Below are positions 8,597 to 16,904 of a DNA stretch of 47,577 nucleotides, piece after piece (within the stretch, counting starts at the first letter, position 1; each line of letters opens with the position of its first letter). This DNA is from CAZDQL01 sp964507325. GTDB lineage: Bacteria; Planctomycetota; UBA1135; GCA-002686595. A model generated the notes under the pieces. That model saw only the letters and a program-made list of their open reading frames with translations. It did no database searches and was not told where the DNA came from. The translations under genes and the position numbers were made by a program. The stretch spans positions 1 to 47,577 of the forward strand of contig CAZDQL010000049.1 in NCBI GenBank assembly GCA_964507325.1. Reading direction: 5' to 3'.

Positions 8597-9202
8597 TCAG
8601 AGCAGGTGCAGCAGCGTCGCCTGGGCCAGGCCGACGAGCAACCCCAAGAGGCCTCCCAGGAGCTCGATGGCGGCCAGCTCGCGGGAGGCGACCTCGAGGA
8701 TCAGGGCCTCCAGACGCTCGATGGGGAACTCCGCCACCTTGCGGGTGACGATCGCCTGCACGTCCAACCCCTGCTCCACGGCCCGCTCGAACTCCTCCAC
8801 CAGGCCTTCGGAGTCGCGCAGCAGCCCAGCGGTGAAGCTCCGGCGCAGGTCGGCCACCCGCTGGTCGGTGAGCATCCCCCCCACCAGCGGGATGCGCCGC
8901 AGCTCGGCGACCTTGCGGGCCAGCCCGCGCTCGATCGCCCGGTCGACCAGGGTCTCCACGTCGAGGGTCGAGAGGGCGGCCACCACGTCTTCGTGCTTCA
9001 CCAGGTGCGAGCCGACCACGCGGCCGATGCTGGCGGCCAGCTCCCCCTGGCGGCGTCCGATCAGCCCCTGCAGGCGCAGACCCAGGAACCTGCGCGGCTC
9101 GATCGGCCGGAAGATCATCCGCACCGCCAGGTGGTTGGTGAGGTAGCCGATCGCCCCGCCCACCAGCGGCATGACGATCCAAGCTGTCGCCCCGAGTGCC
9201 AT
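8597..9202 (-). CDS. DUF445 family membrane protein
   Basis: 201-aa membrane protein of the DUF445 (YheB-like) family, function unknown. The N-terminal hairpin VMPLVGGAIGYLTNHLAVRMIFRP is the family signature. The middle is an amphipathic helical region, and the C-terminus is a hydrophobic helix (ELLGGLLGLLVGLAQATLL). Typical bacterial members run from about 200 to over 400 aa, so this is a short form. Its ATG at 9200-9202 lies under 40 bp from the likely start of the divergent S1-domain gene. Confidence 0.8.
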   Translation of the reverse strand: MALGATAWIVMPLVGGAIGYLTNHLAVRMIFRPIEPRRFLGLRLQGLIGRRQGELAASIGRVVGSHLVKHEDVVAALSTLDVETLVDRAIERGLARKVAELRRIPLVGGMLTDQRVADLRRSFTAGLLRDSEGLVEEFERAVEQGLDVQAIVTRKVAEFPIERLEALILEVASRELAAIELLGGLLGLLVGLAQATLLHLL

Positions 9203-9240
9203 GGGGCGGCATCTTGGGCCCAGGCCCGTTGTGGTGCAAG

Positions 9241-10371
9241 ATGGTCGGTGTCATGGGCCCCGGTCAGGAGCGGACCCACGGCCGCCACACCCTGAGGGTC
9301 AGCCGTGGAGTCGTCGTCGGTCGCCACGGCGACGACGTCTTCGTCCAGCTCGGCCCGCGCTCCCAGGGGGTGATCTCGGTGCGGGAGTTCGGACAGCCTC
9401 CGTCAGAGGGGGACGAATTCGAGTTCACCCTCGGCGGGCGCGAGGAGGACCTGTGGGTCCTGTCCCTGGCGGAAGCCCCCTGCCTGCCGAGCTGGGAGGA
9501 CATGGAGCTGGGGTGCCTCGTCCCGGCGCGGGTGCGGCGCGCGACCCCCGACGGCCTGCAGGTCGAGATCGGTCGGCTGCACGCCTTCATGCCGCGCTCC
9601 CAGAGCGGGTTGGCGCGCGGCAAGAAGCTCGAGACCCTGGTGGGACGCACGCTCAACTGCGAGGTGATCGAGATCGATCCGGCCCAGCAGCGGGTGGTGC
9701 TGTCGCGCAAGAAGGTCCAGCAGCGCGAGCGCCGCCAGCAGCAGCGCCTCGACCGCTTCCAGCTCGGCCAGGTGGTGCGCGGCCGCGTGACGCGCATCGA
9801 GCCCTACGGCGTCTTCGTCGCCCTGGGGCACGGCCGCGAGGGCTTGATCCACGTCTCGAACCTCGCCCACGAGCACGTCGAGGATCCGAGCGAGGTGGTC
9901 GCTCCAGGGGAGACGGTCGAGGCCAAGGTGCTCTTCGTGCGGCGCGGCGGGGACCGCATCGGCCTGGGGGTCAAGCAGCTCGAGGAGGACCCCTGGCAGG
10001 CGGCCCTCAGGGAGCACTACGCGGGTCAGCTGGTGGAGGTCACCGTCTGCCGCGTGGCGGAATTCGGCGTCTTCTGCACCCTGCGTGCGGGGGTCGACGG
10101 GCTCTTGCCCAACGCCGAGACCGGCGAGGGGGCGCGGCGCGCCCGGGAGCTCTTGAAGCCCGGCGATCGACCCACCGTGCGCATCGTCGAGTTCGATCCG
10201 GACGCCCAGCGCCTGACCCTCTCCCTCACCCACCCCGGGGGCGGGCGCATCGCCCCGGGTGAAGCGGACCAGGCACGCGCCTTCGCCGACTGGAGCGAGG
10301 CGAGCGAGTCGGGGTCCTTGGGTCAGGACCTGGGGACTCTCCTGCGCGGCGCTCTGGACGAGAAGGAGTGA
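9241..10371 (+). CDS. S1 RNA-binding domain protein (four S1 repeats)
   Basis: Predicted cytoplasmic RNA-binding protein, about 376 aa. Four consecutive S1/OB-fold repeats are visible. Repeats one and two are divergent. Repeat three (LGQVVRGRVTRIEPYGVFVAL, EGLIHVSNLA) is canonical, and repeat four (VTVCRVAEFGVFCTL) is slightly degenerate. It resembles bacterial S1-like proteins rather than the six-domain ribosomal S1 and could act in translation or RNA turnover. The start is uncertain: ATG 9241 is chosen, ATG 9253 is as good, and an in-frame GTG at 9196 would overlap the divergent gene. No clear Shine-Dalgarno sequence is present. Confidence 0.75.
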   Translation: MVGVMGPGQERTHGRHTLRVSRGVVVGRHGDDVFVQLGPRSQGVISVREFGQPPSEGDEFEFTLGGREEDLWVLSLAEAPCLPSWEDMELGCLVPARVRRATPDGLQVEIGRLHAFMPRSQSGLARGKKLETLVGRTLNCEVIEIDPAQQRVVLSRKKVQQRERRQQQRLDRFQLGQVVRGRVTRIEPYGVFVALGHGREGLIHVSNLAHEHVEDPSEVVAPGETVEAKVLFVRRGGDRIGLGVKQLEEDPWQAALREHYAGQLVEVTVCRVAEFGVFCTLRAGVDGLLPNAETGEGARRARELLKPGDRPTVRIVEFDPDAQRLTLSLTHPGGGRIAPGEADQARAFADWSEASESGSLGQDLGTLLRGALDEKE

Positions 10372-10375
10372 GCGC

Positions 10376-10918
10376 TCAGCTGCCGGGGAGCTGCTCGCGC
10401 ACCGATCCCACGTACTGCCCGACCCAACCGGCCATCAGGGGCGCGGTCACGAGTGGGATCGCGCTGTCGCCCATCCCCGAGATCAGGATCAACACCTCGA
10501 CGGCGACCATCGCTCCCATCGAGGAGAGGAGGCAGATCATCACTCCTGCGCTGACCGCCGACCAGAACCGCCCCAGGAGCGCGCCGGCCACCGTCGCCAC
10601 CCCTATCTGACCCAGGGCGGAGGCGATCATCATCTCCCCGAAGAAGAATCGCAGGACCATCGCCATGCCCACGACGTGTGCGAGCTGGATGCCGGCCAGG
10701 GCCAGCACGCCCTGACGCACGGCTGTGCGCACGCAGCGCCGCGAGTCGAGGAGCAGCCGCTCCTGGTGGACCTCCTCCTCGAGCCACGCCTGCCGCCGGA
10801 GGTCCTGCGCGTCGGAATCGAGGCACTGGAAGGACTCCTGCTCCTCCCGGGGATCCACGGCGGGCCCCTCGAAGACCTCCCCGGGAGCGGGAACGTGCGA
10901 TCCACGGGCTCCGAGCAT
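10376..10918 (-). CDS. Hypothetical membrane protein
   Basis: About 180 aa, not recognised. The first 65 residues are acidic and soluble (EEQESFQCLDSDAQDLRRQAWLEEEV). Three or four hydrophobic helices follow (VLALAGIQLAHVVGMAMVLRFFF, LGQIGVATVAGALLG, FWSAVSAGVMICLLSSMGAMVAVEVLILI, IPLVTAPLMAGWVGQYV). The Gly/Ala-rich helices suggest a compact inner-membrane protein. ATG 10918 is preferred; GTG 10960 would add 14 residues. It is convergent with the S1 gene (4 bp between stops) and divergent from speD, whose start is about 100 bp away. Confidence 0.6.
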   Translation of the reverse strand: MLGARGSHVPAPGEVFEGPAVDPREEQESFQCLDSDAQDLRRQAWLEEEVHQERLLLDSRRCVRTAVRQGVLALAGIQLAHVVGMAMVLRFFFGEMMIASALGQIGVATVAGALLGRFWSAVSAGVMICLLSSMGAMVAVEVLILISGMGDSAIPLVTAPLMAGWVGQYVGSVREQLPGS

Positions 10919-11022
10919 CCACCCTCTATCGACTCCGATCGACCGCCGGCAGTAGCCCACCCCACCCCGACCCCCTCGCCAACTTGAATGGACTCGGCCG
11001 CGGCGTGTACCCTCGCCCCGCC

Positions 11023-11403
11023 ATGGACGGGGGGCTGGAGTGGATCGTCGACGTCGAGGGCTGCGCCCCGGCGAGGATTTCGGGCTCGGAGGGTTTGACG
11101 GCGCTGCAGGCGCTCTTCGCCGAGCTGATCGAGGCCCTGGATCTGCACCCCCTCGCTCCCGCCCAGTGGCATCGCTTCGCTGAGCCCGAGGGCCTGACCG
11201 GTCTGGTGGCCCTCTCCGAGTCGCACCTGGCCTGCCACACCTACCCCGAGGCGGGCAGCCTCACCCTCAACCTCTACACCTGTCGCACGCGGCCCGCGCC
11301 GGACTGGACGGAGCTGGTCGTCCGCCACGTCGGTCCCTGCCGCGTCCACGCGCGCAGCGTGCCCCGCGGCCGACGCGCGCTCGCCGGGGAGGTCGCGCAG
11401 TGA
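11023..11403 (+). CDS. speD: S-adenosylmethionine decarboxylase proenzyme (prokaryotic type)
   Basis: 126-aa pyruvoyl-dependent decarboxylase. It normally gives decarboxylated SAM, the aminopropyl donor for spermidine synthesis. The self-cleavage site is intact: E66-S67 in SESHLACHTYPEAG, with S67 becoming the pyruvoyl group. H72 and C87 keep the same spacing (+5, +20) as His68 and Cys83 relative to Ser63 in the Thermotoga enzyme. The length fits the small bacterial class. ATG 11023 is the only sensible start. The stop overlaps the next start by 4 bp (GTGA at 11400), coupling it to the DUF4178 gene. Some SpeD relatives are known to have changed specificity to ornithine or arginine, which this sequence alone cannot exclude. 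Confidence 0.85.
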   Translation: MDGGLEWIVDVEGCAPARISGSEGLTALQALFAELIEALDLHPLAPAQWHRFAEPEGLTGLVALSESHLACHTYPEAGSLTLNLYTCRTRPAPDWTELVVRHVGPCRVHARSVPRGRRALAGEVAQ

Positions 11404-13307
11404 GCGAGAAGACCCTGCGCTGTCCCAACTGCGGCGCCGACGTCCCCTTCGTCAGCCCCGGGGCGCTGGTGGTCGTCTGCGAGCACTGCAACTGGGCCTC
11501 CTGGCGCAGCGACGTCGACCTGGAGTCGATCGGGGAGGTCTCCCAACCCGCCCCCCTGGCCTCCCACTTCCAGCGCGGCACCGCGGGTCGCTACCGCGGG
11601 CGCTCCTTCACCGTGCGCGGGCAGATCCAGCTCGACCACGGAGCGGGGTTGTGGAACGAGTGGCTGGCGGAGGACGCCGAGGGGGAGTGGTTCTGGATCG
11701 CGGAGGCGCAGGGGGAGATCTGGGTGCTGGAAGAGGTCCCGAGCGACGGTGACCCACCGCCCGCGGAGGGGGAGGCGGATCTGGAGCGCTGGGTCGAGAC
11801 CAGCGAGGGGCAGTGGCTCGTCGCCGAGCGGGGCGAGGGCCGGGTGGTGACCGTGGCGGGTCAGCTGCCGATCGACATCCGCGCGGGCAGTCGCACCCTG
11901 TACGCCGACCTCCAGCGCGGCCGGCGTCACGTCGCCACCCTCGACTTCACCCGCGATCCCACCGAGCTCTTCGTCGGCCAGCGGATCGAGCTGGCCGAGC
12001 TCGAGCTCGATCCGATGACCCAGCCGGAGCACCGCCCCGAGACGGTCAAGGGTCGGCGCATCGACTGCTCCGAGTGCGGGGGTCCGATCGAGATCGTCGA
12101 CCCCGAGCACGCCCTGCGCATCGGCTGCCCCTCCTGCGGCGCCCTCTTGGAGCAGGATTCCGACGAGGTGCGGGCGATCGCGACCGAGAAGACCTCGCGC
12201 GCGAAGCCCGCCATCCCCCTGGGCACCCGCGGGCGCCTGCGCGGCGAGCAGCTCACGGTGCTCGGCTGCATGGAGCGCCGCGTGCGGGCGGAGGGGCAGT
12301 GGTGGCCCTGGCGCGAGTACCTCCTGCGCGCCTCCGACGGGCGCTACCGCTGGCTGATCGAGAGCGACGGCCACTGGTCCTTCCTCCACCCCCTGCCCTA
12401 CGCCGCCGCCTCGGACCTGATCCGCCTCAAGCGGTCCGGGGCGCCCAACTTCAAGCACTTCACCTCGGGCAAGGCGGTCGTCCACTGGGTCCTGGGGGAG
12501 TTCTACTGGCAGGTGAACGCCGGAGACGAGGTGCGCACCAGCGACTTCGCGGCCGCCGCCCACGGTCGCTCGATCTCGACCGAGATCACCGCGAAGGAGC
12601 TGCAAGCCAGCGAGGGCGTGCACGTCGAACCCGAGGAGGTGGCCGCGGCCTTCGAGGGCACGCGGCTCCCCCGGCGCTCCGGGGTCGGCATGGTCCAACC
12701 CAACCGCGCCCGGCCGCGGGCGGACTGGGCGCTCTACGGCGTGGCGGTCCTGGCACTGCTCGCCCTGCGCGTCTTCTTCGGGATCACCCACGCCGACGAG
12801 CTGGTGTTCCCCAGGACGACCTTCGGACCCACGCCCCAGGTCAAGGAGCAGGAGACGGTGCAGTTCAGCGAGCCCTTCGAGGTCTCCGCCGCGCGCGGCA
12901 ACCTGCGGGTGGAGCTGGCGGTCCCGGGGATCCAGCAGGGCTGGGTGGGACTCAACGGCGCGCTGGTCAACATGGAGAGCGGCAAGGTCACCACCTTCGC
13001 CACCAGCGCCCAGTACTACTCCGGGGTCAGCGGCGGGGAGAGATGGAGCGAGGGGAGCGGCCGCGGCCGGACCTGGCTGGGCAGCATCCCCGCCGGCACC
13101 TACCGCCTGCGCCTGGCCAGCACGGGCTGGGACAAGGGGCTCGGGATGAGCTACGACCTGAGCGTCCGCTCGCAGGTGCCGCGCAGCATGTGGCTGGTGC
13201 TGGGGCTGATCCTGCTCCTGCCCCTGCCGGTCATCGCCTCGGTGCGCTGGTGGTCCTTCGAGTACCAGCGCTGGAAGAACAGTGACCACCCGTGGGGGGA
13301 GGGCTGA
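11400..13307 (+). CDS. DUF4178 zinc-ribbon membrane protein
   Basis: 635-aa protein of unknown function. Order of parts: zinc ribbon (C8, C11, C27, C30); first DUF4178 domain (about 55-205; RYRGRSFTVRGQIQLDHG, WNEWLAEDAEGEWFWIAEA); second zinc ribbon (C223, C226, C243, C246); second DUF4178 domain (about 275-420); TM helix 442-462; a roughly 130-residue extracytoplasmic beta-rich domain; TM helix 596-616 and a short tail. DUF4178 genes recur beside DUF350 and aminopropyltransferase genes in bacteria, which is established co-occurrence without known biochemistry. The topology would put both DUF4178 domains in the cytoplasm and one domain outside, so it may sense or handle a polyamine-derived product at the membrane. 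Confidence 0.85.
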   Translation: MSEKTLRCPNCGADVPFVSPGALVVVCEHCNWASWRSDVDLESIGEVSQPAPLASHFQRGTAGRYRGRSFTVRGQIQLDHGAGLWNEWLAEDAEGEWFWIAEAQGEIWVLEEVPSDGDPPPAEGEADLERWVETSEGQWLVAERGEGRVVTVAGQLPIDIRAGSRTLYADLQRGRRHVATLDFTRDPTELFVGQRIELAELELDPMTQPEHRPETVKGRRIDCSECGGPIEIVDPEHALRIGCPSCGALLEQDSDEVRAIATEKTSRAKPAIPLGTRGRLRGEQLTVLGCMERRVRAEGQWWPWREYLLRASDGRYRWLIESDGHWSFLHPLPYAAASDLIRLKRSGAPNFKHFTSGKAVVHWVLGEFYWQVNAGDEVRTSDFAAAAHGRSISTEITAKELQASEGVHVEPEEVAAAFEGTRLPRRSGVGMVQPNRARPRADWALYGVAVLALLALRVFFGITHADELVFPRTTFGPTPQVKEQETVQFSEPFEVSAARGNLRVELAVPGIQQGWVGLNGALVNMESGKVTTFATSAQYYSGVSGGERWSEGSGRGRTWLGSIPAGTYRLRLASTGWDKGLGMSYDLSVRSQVPRSMWLVLGLILLLPLPVIASVRWWSFEYQRWKNSDHPWGEG

Positions 13308-13308
13308 A

Positions 13309-13500
13309 GTGGGACGCCGTCTATTGAAGTGGGGCCTCGCGGCAGGCTTGGTGCTGGCCCTCTACGCGACCGCCGAGAGCCGCGGCTGGGCCACGGGTGG
13401 ACGCAAGGTCGCGGAGCCCGTCCCCCACGAACAACTGCGCCAGTCGAGCCCCGGCTCCTGGCACTACGTCTACTGGTATCACGGAACGCGCGGCAAGTAG
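13309..13500 (+). CDS. Small single-TM protein in the polyamine operon
   Basis: 63-aa protein with one hydrophobic helix (LLKWGLAAGLVLALYATA) and a short, polar C-terminal part rich in aromatic residues, ending GSWHYVYWYHGTRGK. GTG 13309 comes 1 bp after the DUF4178 stop; an in-frame GTG at 13282 would add nine residues and overlap. The segment HEQLRQSSPGSWHYVYWYH looks conserved-motif-like, and equivalent small genes sit at this position in related clusters (DUF4247 in actinobacteria, as I recall). I cannot assign it to DUF4247 by eye. Probably an inner-membrane or periplasm-facing subunit. Confidence 0.65.
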   Translation: MGRRLLKWGLAAGLVLALYATAESRGWATGGRKVAEPVPHEQLRQSSPGSWHYVYWYHGTRGK

Positions 13501-13521
13501 CCGCTGGTCAAAGGAGATCGG

Positions 13522-13770
13522 ATGCACACCTTGCTGCTTCTCAGGGACCTCGACGTCGAGACCCAACTGATCCAGCCCGTCGTCATCACCGTCGTGATCG
13601 GCGCCATCGCCATCGCGATGCTCCTGCTCAGCCTGTGGGTGATGGATCGCCTGACGCCCTTCTCGCTGCGCAAGGAAATCGAAGAGGACCACAACATCTC
13701 CGCGGCGATCGTGATGGGCTCGATCGTCATCGGGGTCGCCCTGGTGATCGCCGCCGTGGCCCACGGATAG
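13522..13770 (+). CDS. DUF350 family membrane protein
   Basis: 82-aa protein with two TM helices (IQPVVITVVIGAIAIAMLLLSLWVM and NISAAIVMGSIVIGVALVIAAVA) joined by a charged loop with the family signature EDHNISAAIVMGS. DUF350 occurs in E. coli as YjfL, in a cluster with a PspA homologue and a glutathionylspermidine synthase-like protein, which again links this fold to polyamines and the envelope. A good Shine-Dalgarno AGGAG lies 6-7 bp before ATG 13522. Unknown function; a small membrane channel or an accessory subunit for the neighbouring synthase are both possible. Confidence 0.85.
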   Translation: MHTLLLLRDLDVETQLIQPVVITVVIGAIAIAMLLLSLWVMDRLTPFSLRKEIEEDHNISAAIVMGSIVIGVALVIAAVAHG

Positions 13771-13777
13771 ACCGCTA

Positions 13778-15280
13778 ATGAGCTCCAGGGGCACGATCGG
13801 GCAAGGCGCCTTCCTGGTCGTCTTCCTGATCTCCGCCTGCGGTCTGGGCTACCAGCTGATCGCGGGTTCCGTCTCCTCCTACCTCCTGGGGGACTCGGTC
13901 ACCCAGTTCTCCCTCACCATCGGCCTGTACCTCTTCGCCCTGGGGATCGGGTCCTGGTGGACGCGCTACCTGGAGCGCCACCTCTCCGACCGCTTCGTCA
14001 AGGTGGAGCTGGCGGTCGCCGTCGCGGGCGGCTTCTCCGCCCTGGCCCTGATGCTGGCCTACCGCAGCGAGCTGTGGTTCCGGCCGGTGCTCTACCTGGA
14101 GATCCTCTTGGTGGGAACGCTGGTGGGGATCGAGATCCCGCTCCTGATCCGCATCCTGAAGGACGAGCTGGAGCTCAAGGACCTGCTGGCCAAGGTGCTC
14201 TCCTTCGACTACGTCGGGGCGCTGGTGGTGGCCCTCATCTTCCCCCTGGTGATGGTGCCCCGACTCGGCTTGGTGCGCTCAGCCCTGGCCCTGGGGGCGC
14301 TCAACGCGGCGGTGGCCCTGTGGAGCGTGAGCCTCTTCGAGGGCACCATCCGCCGTCCCCTCCGACGCCGACTGGAGTGCGGCGCGACCCTGCTGGCCCT
14401 CCTGGTCGGCCTGGCGCTGGCCGGCCGCTTGACGCGCCTCGCCGAGCACGAGTTCTACGCCAACGAGATCGTGCACGCCGAGCACAGCCCCTACCAGCGG
14501 GTGGTCCTGACGCGCTCGGCGAGCGACTTCCAGCTCTTCCTGAACGGCTCCCTGCAGTTCCACAGCGCGGACGAATACCGCTACCACGAGGCCCTGGTGC
14601 ACCCCGCCATGGCCACCGCCAGTCATCCGCGGCGCGTGCTGGTGCTCGGCGGCGGGGATGGGCTGGCGGTGCGCGAGATCCTGCGCCACCCCGCGGTGGA
14701 GCGCGTGACCGTGGTCGACCTCGACCCGGTCGTGACCGATCTCGCCCAGCGGCCGCCGATCGTGGAGCTGAACGAGGGGAGCCTGCTCGACGAGCGGGTG
14801 AGCGTCGTCAACGCCGATGCCATGCAGTGGCTCGAGGGGGACGTGGGACTCTGGGACGTGGCGATCGTCGACTTCCCCGACCCCTACTCCTTCTCGATCG
14901 GCAAGCTCTACACGCGCACCTTCTATCAGCGTCTGGCCGCCCGGCTGGCCCCCGACGGCGCCATCGCCGTGCAGGCCACCAACCCGCGCATGGCGCCCAG
15001 GAGCTACTGGTGCATCGTGCGCACCCTGGAGGAGTCGGGCTGGTTCGTGCGCCCCTACCGCGCCGGGGTGCCGAGCTTCGGCGAGTGGGGCTTCGCCCTG
15101 GGGGCGCGCCGCTCCGTCGAGATCCCCGCCGCGGTCCCGGAGGGCTGTCGCTTCCTGACCGCGGACTTCATGCGCACCCTCTTCGAGCTGCCGGCGGACG
15201 TGAGCCCGCGCGAGGTCGAGACGAACCGCCTGAACACCCAGGCCCTCGTGCACTACTACGAGCGCGAGCTGGTGCAGTGA
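13778..15280 (+). CDS. speE: Membrane-anchored polyamine aminopropyltransferase (spermidine synthase type)
   Basis: 500-aa fusion of an N-terminal membrane domain (about 1-220, six or seven hydrophobic helices) and a C-terminal aminopropyltransferase domain. The catalytic part has GGGDG at 291-295, VVDLDPVV for the ribose site and DFPDP at 365-369, where D365 matches the proton-abstracting Asp of SpeE; SIGKLYT follows. It should transfer an aminopropyl group from decarboxylated SAM to an amine acceptor at the cytoplasmic face. Membrane-embedded SpeE forms typically co-occur with DUF350 and DUF4178. ATG 13778 is 7 bp after the DUF350 stop. The acceptor may be putrescine, spermidine or something membrane-bound. 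Confidence 0.88.
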   Translation: MSSRGTIGQGAFLVVFLISACGLGYQLIAGSVSSYLLGDSVTQFSLTIGLYLFALGIGSWWTRYLERHLSDRFVKVELAVAVAGGFSALALMLAYRSELWFRPVLYLEILLVGTLVGIEIPLLIRILKDELELKDLLAKVLSFDYVGALVVALIFPLVMVPRLGLVRSALALGALNAAVALWSVSLFEGTIRRPLRRRLECGATLLALLVGLALAGRLTRLAEHEFYANEIVHAEHSPYQRVVLTRSASDFQLFLNGSLQFHSADEYRYHEALVHPAMATASHPRRVLVLGGGDGLAVREILRHPAVERVTVVDLDPVVTDLAQRPPIVELNEGSLLDERVSVVNADAMQWLEGDVGLWDVAIVDFPDPYSFSIGKLYTRTFYQRLAARLAPDGAIAVQATNPRMAPRSYWCIVRTLEESGWFVRPYRAGVPSFGEWGFALGARRSVEIPAAVPEGCRFLTADFMRTLFELPADVSPREVETNRLNTQALVHYYERELVQ

Positions 15281-16893
15281 GGGGCGCCCTGCCGTCGCGC
15301 CGCGACCTCTTGGGCGGCGGTCTGGGCGCCCTCTTGGCCGCCAGCGCCTGCCGCGCGACCAAGCGGCGCGAGATCGCCGGGGGGATCGCCGACACTCACG
15401 TTGCGGTCGGGCACCGCCTGCGGAGGGCGGGCTTGCCCCCCGCCACGGGCGAGGTGCGCCGCGTTCCGATCGCCATCTGCGGCGGCGGCGTCGCGGGCCT
15501 GGCCGCCGCCTGGCGCCTGGCGCGGGCGGGTGAGGAGGACTTCGTGCTCTTCGAGCTCGGAAGCGAGGTCGGGGGCACCTCGCGCGGTGGACGCACGGCG
15601 GGCTTGGCACACCCCTGGGGCGCCCACTACCTGCCGCTGCCCCGCGCGGAGCAGCGCGCCCTGGTCGCCTTCCTGACCGACGCCGGAATCCTCGCACGCA
15701 GCGCCGAGGGCGCGCTCACCGTTCCCGACGAGACCTTGGTGCGGGCGCCCCAGGAGAGACTCTGCTGCCTGGGGTTCTGGGAGGAGGGGCTCTGGCCGAG
15801 GGCCGGACAGGGCGCGCAGGACCTGCGCGAGCTGGAGACCTTCGAAGCCCTGGTGCGCGACGCGATCGCCGTGGACGACGGGGGGCGGCGGCACTTCGAC
15901 CTGCCCGTGGAGCAGTCTTCCCGCGCCCGGCGCTCCCTCGACCGGACGAGCGCGCTCGAGTGGGCCGAGACCCACGGTCTCCAGGGGGAGCGCATGCGCT
16001 GGTACCTGGAGTACGCCACGCGGGACGACTTCGGGTGCGCCCTGGAGGAGACCTCCGCCTGGGCGCTCCTGCACTACTTCGCCTCCCGCGCGGATCTGGA
16101 GAGCGGCCAGACGGGGGAGTACCTGACCTGGCCGGACGGGAACGCCTTCCTCGTGCGGCAACTGGCTCAGGGCTTGGAGGAGCGCATCCGGTCGGGGCGC
16201 ATGGTCACGGGCGTGCGCGTCGTCACGGGGGGCGCGGAGGTCAGCGTCTACGACGCGCCGCGGGATCGGCTCGAGACCTGGCGCGCCGAGGAGGTCGTGC
16301 TCGCCACCCCCCAGTTCGTCAACCGCCGCATCCTCGCGCTCGATCCCGAGGCGGGCGCGCGGGCGGAGTTCCGCTACGCCCCCTGGGTCGTCGCCAACCT
16401 GCACCTCGACGCCCACCCCGAGGAGCGCGGCTTCCCACGCGCCTGGGACAACGTCTTCTGGGAGTCGACGAGCCTGGGCTACGTCGACGCGACCCACCAG
16501 CTCGACCGGGCGACGGAGCGGGACAGCCTGTGGACCTGGTACCTGGCCTTGACGGGCAGCGGGGAGGCGGGGGAGCGGGAGCGCCTCTTGGCCACCCCCT
16601 GGGAGGAGTGGCGCGACCTGATCCTGGCGGACCTGCGCCCCGCCCACCCCGACATCGACGAGTGCGTGACGCGCATCGAGGTCTGGCGCTGGGGGCACGG
16701 CATGGTGAAGCCGGTCACGGGCTTCCTGTGGAGCGGCTGGCGCGAGCGGGCGGCGCAGCCCTTCGGCCCCCTGCACTTCGCGAACTCCGACCTCTCTGGC
16801 ATGGCGCTCTTCGAGGAGGCGCACTGGCAGGGGGTGCGCGCGGCGGAGGAGGTCCTGCAGGCGCGCGGGCGGGAGTTCGAGAGCCTGCTCTAG
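15277..16893 (+). CDS. Tat-exported FAD-dependent oxidoreductase (amine-oxidase-like)
   Basis: 538-aa flavoprotein. GTG 15277 overlaps the speE stop (GTGA). The N-terminus ALPSRRDLLGGGLGALLAASAC is a twin-arginine signal (R8, R9) ending in a plausible lipobox Cys (C25). The FAD motif follows as GGGVAG (69-74) with FELGSEVGGTSRGG, typical of the amine oxidase / protoporphyrinogen oxidase group. C-terminal HFANSDLSGMALFEEAHWQG matches the closing FAD segment. Tat export implies the cofactor is loaded before export, so it should act outside the cytoplasm while SpeD and SpeE act inside. Substrate is unproven; a polyamine or its aminopropylated product is the contextual guess. Confidence 0.8.
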   Translation: MRGALPSRRDLLGGGLGALLAASACRATKRREIAGGIADTHVAVGHRLRRAGLPPATGEVRRVPIAICGGGVAGLAAAWRLARAGEEDFVLFELGSEVGGTSRGGRTAGLAHPWGAHYLPLPRAEQRALVAFLTDAGILARSAEGALTVPDETLVRAPQERLCCLGFWEEGLWPRAGQGAQDLRELETFEALVRDAIAVDDGGRRHFDLPVEQSSRARRSLDRTSALEWAETHGLQGERMRWYLEYATRDDFGCALEETSAWALLHYFASRADLESGQTGEYLTWPDGNAFLVRQLAQGLEERIRSGRMVTGVRVVTGGAEVSVYDAPRDRLETWRAEEVVLATPQFVNRRILALDPEAGARAEFRYAPWVVANLHLDAHPEERGFPRAWDNVFWESTSLGYVDATHQLDRATERDSLWTWYLALTGSGEAGERERLLATPWEEWRDLILADLRPAHPDIDECVTRIEVWRWGHGMVKPVTGFLWSGWRERAAQPFGPLHFANSDLSGMALFEEAHWQGVRAAEEVLQARGREFESLL

Positions 16894-16904
16894 AGGTGTG
16901 ATCC

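Noticed and set aside
9196..9240. GTG 9196 as start of the S1-domain gene
   Set aside because: It overlaps the divergent DUF445 start and adds 15 residues without family support.
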